Assembly: GCA_017432325.1 (NCBI GenBank)
Contig: JAFRJJ010000028.1
Location: 1 to 64,000 of the forward strand
DNA length: 64,000 bases
Direction of reading: 5' to 3'
DNA from: Solobacterium sp.
Lineage (GTDB): Bacteria > Bacillota_I > Bacilli_A > Erysipelotrichales > Erysipelotrichaceae
Below the pieces are notes generated by a model. The model ran no database searches. It saw only the letters and a list, made by a program, of their open reading frames with translations, and had not been told where the DNA came from. The first letter of the stretch is position 1; each line of letters opens with the position of its first letter. Below are positions 8,718 to 14,419 of the stretch, piece by piece. A program made the position numbers and the translations under genes.

Positions 8718-8723
8718 TATACT
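8718..8723 (+). promoter_or_regulatory. Candidate -10 (TATACT) of the amidohydrolase gene
   Basis: TATACT lies 28 bases before the ATG at 8752, in the divergent region with RNase Z. No convincing -35 at the right distance, so the call rests on the hexamer and position. Confidence 0.35.
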
Positions 8724-8751
8724 GTAGAAGTAACGAAATCATGGAGGGAAT

Positions 8752-9801
8752 ATGCTGAGAAAAGATAAAAAAGAATACCGTGTGACCGATGCAAATATAT
8801 ATTGGATCCCCGAAGAGCTGTTCACGGACGAGAAACTGTTCAGTTCTTTCCTGCGCACTGTTCCGCAGGAATACGGTGTCAGGGCTGTGGGATATGTTCT
8901 TGACGACGGAAGGAAAGCGATCAGGATCGAAAAGCCTGAGGGATATGATAATCTGAACTATTTCCAGGGTGACTATGTCCTGGAACACCAGCTGAAAGAA
9001 ATGGACGAAGCAGGTGTTGATAAAGCAGTGATGAAGCTTCCCGGATGTCAGGAATGGATGAACCTTGATCTGTGCAGGAAATTCAATGATCTGGCTGCTC
9101 AGTTCTCTGAACGCTCAGAAGGAAGACTTGTTCCGCTGGCTGTTGTTCCTCCGTATGGAGATCAGGAAAGCCTGGATGAACTGGACAGATGCATCCATGA
9201 ACTGCATATGCACGGGGTGCAGGTTTCTGCGCATTACGGCACAAAGTATCTGGATGACCCGATGTTCCGGGCATTCTTCAAACATGTCAATGACCTGGAT
9301 ATTCCTGTGTATGTTCACCATACGCCTCTGCCTGTAGATTATCAGTCACTGATCGACTATAACAATCTGAGAAGGTCATTCGGCAGATGCCAGGACCAGG
9401 TGACCGCTGTTTCCCGGGAAATATTCAGCGGAATGTTTGATGAACTTCCCAACCTGAAGATGGTGCATTCCATGCTGGGCGGTGCTTATTATGCCTTTGT
9501 GACGATGTTCTTCCCGACCGATTCCGGCGGAGGACGATTCCAGGCCGGCAGAACGGATATCAAGGAACAGTTCAGAAAACATATTTATTTTGAATTGTCC
9601 CATTCACAGCCCTGGGGCAAAGAAAACCTCGAGCTGGCTGTAAAGATTCTTGGCGCGGATCACATGATCTACGGATCAAGTTATCCTGTCAAGAAGATAT
9701 GGCTGACCGGAGGCCCGCAGTTTGTGACAGACCTGGATATCTCCGAAGAGAAAAAAGAACTGATCCTCTCCGATACTGCAGAAAACATCTATCATCTTTG
9801 A
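8752..9801 (+). CDS. Amidohydrolase family 2 protein (TIM-barrel metal-dependent hydrolase)
   Basis: A 349-residue protein of the amidohydrolase-2 superfamily (which also includes ACMSD-type decarboxylases). Recognisable barrel elements are the GVDKAVMKLP strand, HGVQVSAHYGTKYLDDPMF, the VYVHHTPLP histidines after a beta strand, NLKMVHSMLGG and the C-terminal GADHMIYGSSYP strand carrying the usual catalytic Asp position. The common N-terminal DxHxH motif is not seen; the N-terminus instead reads VTDANIYWIPEE (DxNxY). Metal ligation may therefore be altered. GGAGGG precedes the ATG. Substrate unknown; it is monocistronic. Confidence 0.75.
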   Translation: MLRKDKKEYRVTDANIYWIPEELFTDEKLFSSFLRTVPQEYGVRAVGYVLDDGRKAIRIEKPEGYDNLNYFQGDYVLEHQLKEMDEAGVDKAVMKLPGCQEWMNLDLCRKFNDLAAQFSERSEGRLVPLAVVPPYGDQESLDELDRCIHELHMHGVQVSAHYGTKYLDDPMFRAFFKHVNDLDIPVYVHHTPLPVDYQSLIDYNNLRRSFGRCQDQVTAVSREIFSGMFDELPNLKMVHSMLGGAYYAFVTMFFPTDSGGGRFQAGRTDIKEQFRKHIYFELSHSQPWGKENLELAVKILGADHMIYGSSYPVKKIWLTGGPQFVTDLDISEEKKELILSDTAENIYHL

Positions 9802-9811
9802 GAAATGAAAA

Positions 9812-9829
9812 AGCCGGCATTGACCGGCT
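9812..9829. terminator. Bidirectional terminator between amidohydrolase and rubrerythrin
   Basis: AGCCGG/CCGGCT stem (9812-9817, 9824-9829) with CTTCTTCTTT on the plus side and TTTTTC on the minus side. It serves convergent genes. Confidence 0.75.
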
Positions 9830-9872
9830 CTTCTTCTTTACGCAGTCTTCTGACCGTGCTGTCAGACAGAGC

Positions 9873-10412
9873 TTAGAAGTTTTCTTTCTTGATCTCGAAG
9901 AATGACTCTTTGTATCCGCACAGAGGGCAGACTTTCGGTGCTTTTTTAGCAGTCAGTGTGTAACCGCAGATCTCGCACTGCCATACAACAGGTTCTTCTT
10001 TTTCGAACACTTTGGAACCTTCAACGTTTGCCTTGAGTTTCAGATAACGTTCTTCGTGTTCTTTTTCTACCTTGGCAACCATGTCCATCTGAGCAGCGAT
10101 CCTTGTGAAGCCTTCTTCACGGGCTGTAGCTGCCATTTCTTTGTACATTTCTGTCCATTCGAAGTTTTCACCTTCAGCAGCCATCTTCAGGCATTCAGCT
10201 GTTGTGGGGATCTCGCCGCCGCACAGTGCCTTGAACCAGATCTTTGCATGTTCCTGTTCGTTGCGTGCTGTCTCCAGGAAGAGGTCAGCGATCTGCTCGT
10301 AGCCTTCTTCTCTTGCCTTTTCAGCAAAATAAGTGTACTTGTTGCGAGCCTGTGATTCTCCTGCAAAAGCATTCTGTAAGTTTTTCTCTGTCTTTGATCC
10401 TTTCAGTTCCAT
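9873..10412 (-). CDS. rbr: Rubrerythrin
   Basis: A 179-residue peroxide-scavenging protein of anaerobes that reduces hydrogen peroxide to water. The N-terminal ferritin-like di-iron domain (about 1-135) holds the pattern GESQARNKYTYFAE...ETARNEQEHAK and a second KEHEERY helix. The C-terminal rubredoxin domain has CEICG and CPLCG iron ligands. The start at 10412 follows GGGAG. Its ATG is one base after the stop of the PerR-like gene, so regulator and effector are coupled. A bidirectional terminator follows. Confidence 0.96.
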   Translation of the reverse strand: MELKGSKTEKNLQNAFAGESQARNKYTYFAEKAREEGYEQIADLFLETARNEQEHAKIWFKALCGGEIPTTAECLKMAAEGENFEWTEMYKEMAATAREEGFTRIAAQMDMVAKVEKEHEERYLKLKANVEGSKVFEKEEPVVWQCEICGYTLTAKKAPKVCPLCGYKESFFEIKKENF

Positions 10413-10413
10413 G

Positions 10414-10833
10414 TCATGTTCTCCCTTCATTATATTTCTGACAATTACTGCATATACCTTCATACATCACGGTATGTGTTACCATAACCGCTCCGATCCT
10501 CTCAGCCGTCTCCCGGTCCATCGACTGATCATATTCCGCGGGAATATCCATCAGCCTCCCGCATACTGTACAGTGAAAATGATCGTGAGGCTCGGAATTG
10601 ACATCATAATAGTAGGTACCGCTGACTGACAGCCTCTGTACCTTCCCGTCTTTGTACATCCGGTTCAGATGACGGTATACGGTAGCCAGTCCCACTGAAG
10701 CGTCGTTCTCATGAACAATGTCATAGACTTCTTCAGCTGTTCGGTGGATACCCATCTCTGAAACGGCATGTTCGATGATTGCCTTTTGGCGTGTATTTCT
10801 TCTTTCGCTCATATTATTGAGAACCGTTTTCAT
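10414..10833 (-). CDS. perR: Fur-family peroxide regulator (PerR-like)
   Basis: A 139-residue Fur-family repressor. An N-terminal winged helix (TRQKAIIEHAV...SVGLATVYRHLNRM) is followed by the dimerisation domain with HDHFHCTVCG and a C-terminal CSNC, giving the structural zinc Cys4 site. Context with rubrerythrin argues for PerR rather than Fur or Zur; residue-level metal discrimination was not tested. It starts 7 bases after the esterase stop with no clear ribosome site of its own, so it is probably translated by coupling. An internal ATG at codon 8 (10812) is an alternative start. Confidence 0.85.
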   Translation of the reverse strand: MKTVLNNMSERRNTRQKAIIEHAVSEMGIHRTAEEVYDIVHENDASVGLATVYRHLNRMYKDGKVQRLSVSGTYYYDVNSEPHDHFHCTVCGRLMDIPAEYDQSMDRETAERIGAVMVTHTVMYEGICSNCQKYNEGRT

Positions 10834-10839
10834 TATGAA

Positions 10840-11439
10840 TCATTTCTGATCCATTTGCAATAATCCCCTGACCGCTTTTGCCATACGCCTTTCGGGCTCG
10901 TTGAAGTGATTGCCCGGATTCAGCTCAAACATCGTGTCTGCATACTGCGCAATGATGTTTCTGATCCGTTCTGTCTTATCCTCCACAGTCTTCATCAAAG
11001 GATTTCTGCTGTTCTTTTCCAGATCACCCAATGACAGATATACAGACCGGCAGCGGACAGGATGTGTCTGAATATAATCCTCGAACTCCGGATACCAGAG
11101 TGATCCCGACACGGAAGCGCACCCTTCAAACTGATCCGTTTTTGTTGCTGTGTAGAGCGCGAACAGTCCCGCCAGTGAATAGCCGGCAATGTATTTCCTG
11201 CCGGGATACTGTTCCAGTACTTTCAGCAGCTCTTCGATCAGTTCGTCAGCTTTTCCGCCGAAATCGTTCCCGTTTCTGAATACTCTTGGAGCTGGCCATG
11301 GGGACAGCTTTTCATTCCAGTCAAAACCGGATACCGCAAGCATACGGATGTCCGGAAGAATGTTATGAAAGGCTTCCGGTTCATGCTCACCCACGAGTAC
11401 AAACAGCGGGCTGTTCCCGTCAAATTCCCTGATTATCAT
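10840..11439 (-). CDS. Alpha/beta-hydrolase fold esterase-like protein
   Basis: A 199-residue putative serine esterase. The nucleophile elbow is GYSLAG (GxSxxG), with a likely acid in the strand around SLGDLEKNS and a C-terminal PGNHFNEPERR histidine. It is short for the putative-esterase family. The start at 11439 is seven bases after AGGAG; an ATG two codons upstream is too close to the site. It is first in the esterase-perR-rubrerythrin operon. The substrate and the reason for its link with peroxide defence are not evident. Confidence 0.75.
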   Translation of the reverse strand: MIIREFDGNSPLFVLVGEHEPEAFHNILPDIRMLAVSGFDWNEKLSPWPAPRVFRNGNDFGGKADELIEELLKVLEQYPGRKYIAGYSLAGLFALYTATKTDQFEGCASVSGSLWYPEFEDYIQTHPVRCRSVYLSLGDLEKNSRNPLMKTVEDKTERIRNIIAQYADTMFELNPGNHFNEPERRMAKAVRGLLQMDQK

Positions 11440-11457
11440 ATTCATGCTCCTGACTCA

Positions 11458-11487
11458 AGTATAACAGGAATGCTGTCATAAAGTCAG
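11458..11487 (-). promoter_or_regulatory. Promoter of the esterase-perR-rbr operon
   Basis: CTGACT (11482-11487), 18 bases, TATACT (11458-11463) on the minus strand, with predicted start near 11451 and a 12-base leader to the ATG. No clear PerR-box palindrome was seen. Confidence 0.5.
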
Positions 11488-11490
11488 AGA

Positions 11491-11513
11491 CAAAAAAAGA
11501 TGCCGAAGCATCT
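11491..11513 (-). terminator. Terminator of the antiporter gene
   Basis: AGATGC-TTCG-GCATCT hairpin (minus strand) with a UUCG tetraloop, followed by seven Ts. A very clean intrinsic terminator just past the antiporter stop. Confidence 0.9.
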
Positions 11514-11526
11514 TCATTGTCTGAAC

Positions 11527-12492
11527 TCAGATCAGGAACTGATATGCTGTGAATGCGAAGTAGATGCACAGCAGAATGATTCCCTGCCATCTGTACAGTT
11601 TGCCTGTCTTCAGAGGCGGGAAGCATAACAGCATCATGACACCCAGCATGACCGGGATATCCACCAGAAGCGATGAATTCATTCCCATCAGTGTCTTTTC
11701 CGTAGGGATCGCGAACGGTGAGATCGTGATCGCCATACCGGAAACGAGGATGATATTGAACAGGTTTGCGCCGATGACATTGCCCAGTGACAGAGCGCCG
11801 TGTCCCTTCATCAGGGATGTAATGGCTGTGATCAGTTCAGGCAGTGACGTACCGAGCGCTACCATCGTCAGACCGATAACAGAATCGGGAACCCCCAGCG
11901 CAGCGGCTATGATCGTTCCGTTTTCAACAAGCAGGTTTGCGCCGACAGCGATCGCTGCAGCACCGATTACAAGCAGTACGACCTCAATCAGGAGCGTACG
12001 CTGAGGATGTTCTTCCTCTTCTTCCTCAGGCTGTTCACCGGAGGCTGTCATCTGTTTGACCGAAAGGAACATATATACCACGAAGTAGATCAGAAACAGG
12101 ATACCCTGCCATCTGGAGAAGGCACCTGCCGTATAAGCGATCATGGAATAGAACAGCGCAGCGATGAAGAACGCAGCTGCAGGCAGTTTTAATGAATTGC
12201 GGTTGACAGGACCCGGCTTGACAGCCAGTGTCAGCGCCGCGATCAGGCTGGTGTTGCAGATAATGGAACCGATGGCATTTCCGTAGGAAATACCGCTGTT
12301 GTGCTGCAGAGCAGCCTGTGAAGATACCATGACTTCCGGCAGTGTCGTACCGATGGACACAACGGTTGCGCCGATCAGAAGCTCCGGCAGATGGAAGCGA
12401 TGAGCGATTCCGGTTGCGCCGTCTACGAACCAGTCTCCGCCCTTGATCAATAACAGAAATCCTAACAGGAATAACAGTATTGCAGTTAACAT
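11527..12492 (-). CDS. CaCA-family cation antiporter (YrbG-like Ca2+/Na+ or Mn2+ exchanger)
   Basis: A 321-residue inner-membrane exchanger with about ten hydrophobic segments and the two inverted alpha repeats typical of the Ca2+:cation antiporter family: GATVVSIGTTLPEVMVSS and GLTMVALGTSLPELITAITS. An acidic loop with EEEEEE lies between the halves at about residues 155-165. The start at 12492 follows AGGAGGGG; the leader carries a Mn2+-type riboswitch and terminator. That regulation makes manganese (or Mn2+/Ca2+) efflux more likely than plain calcium export; this is inference. Confidence 0.9.
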   Translation of the reverse strand: MLTAILLFLLGFLLLIKGGDWFVDGATGIAHRFHLPELLIGATVVSIGTTLPEVMVSSQAALQHNSGISYGNAIGSIICNTSLIAALTLAVKPGPVNRNSLKLPAAAFFIAALFYSMIAYTAGAFSRWQGILFLIYFVVYMFLSVKQMTASGEQPEEEEEEHPQRTLLIEVVLLVIGAAAIAVGANLLVENGTIIAAALGVPDSVIGLTMVALGTSLPELITAITSLMKGHGALSLGNVIGANLFNIILVSGMAITISPFAIPTEKTLMGMNSSLLVDIPVMLGVMMLLCFPPLKTGKLYRWQGIILLCIYFAFTAYQFLI

Positions 12493-12502
12493 AACCCCTC
12501 CT

Positions 12503-12533
12503 ATATAAAACGGATACAGACCTGCTGTATCCG
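12503..12533 (-). terminator. Expression-platform terminator of the antiporter riboswitch
   Basis: CGGATACAG/CTGTATCCG (12533-12525, 12519-12511 on the minus strand) forms a 9-bp perfect stem with 5-base loop followed by TTTTATAT, between aptamer and ribosome site. This indicates control by transcription attenuation. Confidence 0.85.
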
Positions 12534-12543
12534 GAATTTTCAT

Positions 12544-12652
12544 ATTCTCGTCCACGGCAAAATCTGTGCACGAGTCTCACCTTTCATGGCAGCCCGGGTG
12601 TTTCCACCGTGCTGACGACCTGCCCGGCATCAATGCCGGCTACTCCCTCAAG
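12544..12652 (-). ncRNA. yybP-ykoY (Mn2+-sensing) riboswitch upstream of the antiporter
   Basis: On the minus strand the leader begins GAGGGAGTAGCCGG, then a P2-like hairpin, the segment GTCGTCAGCACGG inside a GGCAG/CTGCC stem, and GGTGAGACTCGTG. These match the conserved yybP-ykoY pattern (GGGAGUAG, UCGUCA, GUGAGAC). P1 pairs CTTGAG (12652-12647) with CTCGTG (12574-12569) with one mismatch. The same 3' segment can pair instead with ACGAG (12551-12547). In this class Mn2+ binding turns expression on. A second copy of the same design lies at 38142. Confidence 0.85.
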
Positions 12653-12659
12653 CCATCTC

Positions 12660-12687
12660 ATTATATAACAAATGATCTGTTTGGCAA
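12660..12687 (-). promoter_or_regulatory. Promoter of the antiporter transcript
   Basis: TTGCCA (12682-12687), 16 bases, TATAAT (12660-12665) on the minus strand. The predicted start near 12653 falls at the 5' edge of the riboswitch. Confidence 0.7.
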
Positions 12688-12830
12688 TGGAAAAAACAAT
12701 TTTCGATGATTCATATACGATCAGCTGTATTTTTATGCTCATATTTCATGTATATCCTGCTTCATGATTTTCCGGCAGAAATTCTTCATCCATGCCGCAT
12801 TCTCTCCGAGTACTGATGAATCGTCGCAAC

Positions 12831-12849
12831 ACTACTACATATTAGTAGT
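12831..12849. promoter_or_regulatory. Palindromic operator-like site 1 upstream of the HTH/HipA-like cassette
   Basis: ACTACTA-CATAT-TAGTAGT: perfect 7-bp arms, 5-bp spacer. First of four related sites around the cassette. Predicted binding site of the HTH protein encoded next to it (inference). Confidence 0.7.
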
Positions 12850-12855
12850 AATTTA

Positions 12856-12884
12856 TTGATTTTACTGCTATTTTATAGTATTTT
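12856..12884 (+). promoter_or_regulatory. Promoter of the HTH/HipA-like cassette, overlapping site 2
   Basis: TTGATT (12856-12861), 17 bases, TATTTT (12879-12884). The predicted first transcribed base is 12891, the A of the ATG itself, and no Shine-Dalgarno precedes it. The -10 lies within palindrome 2, which fits autorepression. Confidence 0.5.
12864..12882. promoter_or_regulatory. Palindromic operator-like site 2
   Basis: ACTGCTA-TTTTA-TAGTATT: imperfect arms, same 5-bp spacer. Its centre is 33 bp from that of site 1, about three helical turns, so both would face the same side of the DNA. Confidence 0.6.
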
Positions 12885-12890
12885 TGAATC

Positions 12891-13454
12891 ATGAAGAAGA
12901 AAAGAACTTTTGTTTTTCCCAATGAACTTCATGCGGAAGACATTAAAAACGCACGAAAGCGCCTGAACTTGACCCAGCAGGAATTTGCAGATTTTCTCTG
13001 TGTATCGGTTAAGACTGTTTCGAAATGGGAACAGAACGACACACCTGTCAAAGGACCTGTTATCCCATTGATCTCATTGTTGTTTGAGGACAGAACGATT
13101 CCGGAAAAATATGAACTTCCGGAGCAGGAATATCCTGTCCGTCTGCTGTATATGTATTATGATCAGTGCTGTACGATGATCGACGTGAATGAAAAAGACC
13201 GGATCATACGGATCAAAAACTTCACAGCGCTTCCTATGTACAGAGCGTTTGGCACAATAGACCAGCCGACGTTTTCCCAATACCTTGACTTCCTTGAAAG
13301 CAGATGTTTCCCCAGAACCAGGGATAAGATGAAACTGCAGCTGGATGAACTTGGACTTCCTTTCTATGATCCTTTCATGATCATCGAAAAAACACAGGGA
13401 AGAATGGCAGAGGACCACTTCTGGATCAAGATCGTGAGGAAACATTATGATTGA
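12891..13454 (+). CDS. HTH protein with HipA-N-terminal-like C-terminal region (putative antitoxin/regulator)
   Basis: A 187-residue protein. Residues about 14-62 form an XRE-type helix-turn-helix (NLTQQEFADFLCVSVKTVSK). The C-terminal 110 residues include RCFPRTRDKMKLQLDELGL and a final DHFWIKIVRKH, resembling the short segment that precedes the kinase core in many Bacillota HipA-like proteins (family memory; not verified by search). It overlaps the kinase gene by 8 bases. No ribosome site; the start codon coincides with the predicted transcript start. Likely role: DNA-binding partner and neutraliser of the kinase, repressing through the flanking palindromes. Confidence 0.65.
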   Translation: MKKKRTFVFPNELHAEDIKNARKRLNLTQQEFADFLCVSVKTVSKWEQNDTPVKGPVIPLISLLFEDRTIPEKYELPEQEYPVRLLYMYYDQCCTMIDVNEKDRIIRIKNFTALPMYRAFGTIDQPTFSQYLDFLESRCFPRTRDKMKLQLDELGLPFYDPFMIIEKTQGRMAEDHFWIKIVRKHYD

Positions 13455-14256
13455 ACTGTTTGTAAAAGATATTTGTTCAGAAAACAGACAGTCTTCAAAG
13501 GGAAATCAGCTGAAATGGAATACCGGCGGCCGCTGGTACAAAGCGGATCAATCCGGTTATCAGGGCCTGGCGGAATATACAGTTTCATGCCTGCTGAAAT
13601 ATTCAGACCTGAAACCGGAAATGATCACAATGTATGAAACAGAACAGATCAAATACAGATCACGCATACTGAACGGATGTTCCAGTGCTGATTTTCTGAA
13701 ACCCGGAGAATCCCTGATTACATTGGAAAGGCTGTTCCATCAATTTCACAGTACAGAAAGCTTTTACGGTTCGGTTTTCAGAATACCGGAAGTGCCGGAT
13801 CGTGCATCTTTCCTGATCAGGCAGACTGAAGCACTGACCGGCCTTCATCATTTTGGTGACTACCTCTGCTTACTGCTTGAGATCGATGCGTTCTTTCTGA
13901 ACGAAGACCGTCATCTTCACAATATTGCAGTGATCCAGAAACCGGATGGAAACTGCCGGCTGTGTCCTGTTTTTGACAATGGAGCTTCTCTGATGTCTGA
14001 CACTGAAATGGACTACCCGCTCAGTGAAGACACGATCAAACTGATGAAAACCGTAAAGTCAAAAACGATCGCACGGGATTTCCAGGAACAGCTTGACGCA
14101 GTGGAAAGTATGTATCCTCAGCAGCTTCATTTTCACTTCACACATCAGACTGTTGATCAGATCCTGGCTGAGGAGCCGTATTATCCTGCTGAAATAAAGG
14201 AAAGAGTACGGGAGATCATATATCAGCAGATGCGAAAATATTCATCTATGTTCTGA
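13447..14256 (+). CDS. HipA-like Ser/Thr kinase (toxin-like)
   Basis: A 269-residue protein with the HipA/CtkA kinase-core signature: KADQSGYQGLAEY (Lys32 and Glu43 as nucleotide-site pair), NEDRHLHNIAVI (catalytic Asp154, Asn159) and PVFDNGASL (metal-binding Asp177). The HipA N-terminal domain is absent; a comparable segment is fused to the upstream HTH protein, so the arrangement looks like a split HipA. HipA kinases phosphorylate aminoacyl-tRNA synthetases or other translation targets and cause growth arrest; this target is unknown here. The start overlaps the HTH gene by 8 bases, after GAGGA. A strong terminator follows. Confidence 0.75.
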   Translation: MIELFVKDICSENRQSSKGNQLKWNTGGRWYKADQSGYQGLAEYTVSCLLKYSDLKPEMITMYETEQIKYRSRILNGCSSADFLKPGESLITLERLFHQFHSTESFYGSVFRIPEVPDRASFLIRQTEALTGLHHFGDYLCLLLEIDAFFLNEDRHLHNIAVIQKPDGNCRLCPVFDNGASLMSDTEMDYPLSEDTIKLMKTVKSKTIARDFQEQLDAVESMYPQQLHFHFTHQTVDQILAEEPYYPAEIKERVREIIYQQMRKYSSMF

Positions 14257-14271
14257 TAACTTCTGCTGAGC

Positions 14272-14301
14272 ATCCTGTCCTGTCTGGACAGGATATTTTT
14301 T
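14272..14301 (+). terminator. Terminator of the HTH/HipA-like cassette
   Basis: ATCCTGTCC/GGACAGGAT (14272-14280, 14286-14294), 5-base loop, then ATTTTTTT. The downstream palindromes lie beyond this terminator. Confidence 0.88.
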
Positions 14302-14316
14302 GTGCCGCCACTTAAA

Positions 14317-14335
14317 ACTGCTATTTTTTAGTAGT
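14317..14335. promoter_or_regulatory. Palindromic operator-like site 3 downstream of the cassette
   Basis: ACTGCTA-TTTTT-TAGTAGT: same arms and 5-bp spacer as sites 1 and 2. It lies after the cassette terminator, where no promoter for a neighbouring gene is obvious. Confidence 0.6.
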
Positions 14336-14349
14336 ATATTATATATTTT

Positions 14350-14368
14350 GACACTATTATTTAGTACT
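14350..14368. promoter_or_regulatory. Palindromic operator-like site 4
   Basis: GACACTA-TTATT-TAGTACT: a degenerate member (inner ACTA/TAGT kept). Its centre is 33 bp from that of site 3, exactly the spacing of sites 1 and 2. Confidence 0.45.
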
Positions 14369-14373
14369 TCCAC

Positions 14374-14404
14374 ACAAAAAGCTGTCCGTTTTCAGCAGAC
14401 AGCT
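14374..14404 (-). terminator. Terminator of the M16 peptidase gene
   Basis: AGCTGTC/GACAGCT stem (14380-14386, 14398-14404) that on the minus strand ends in TTTTTG. Confidence 0.75.
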
Positions 14405-14419
14405 TCTGTATGGATGTTT

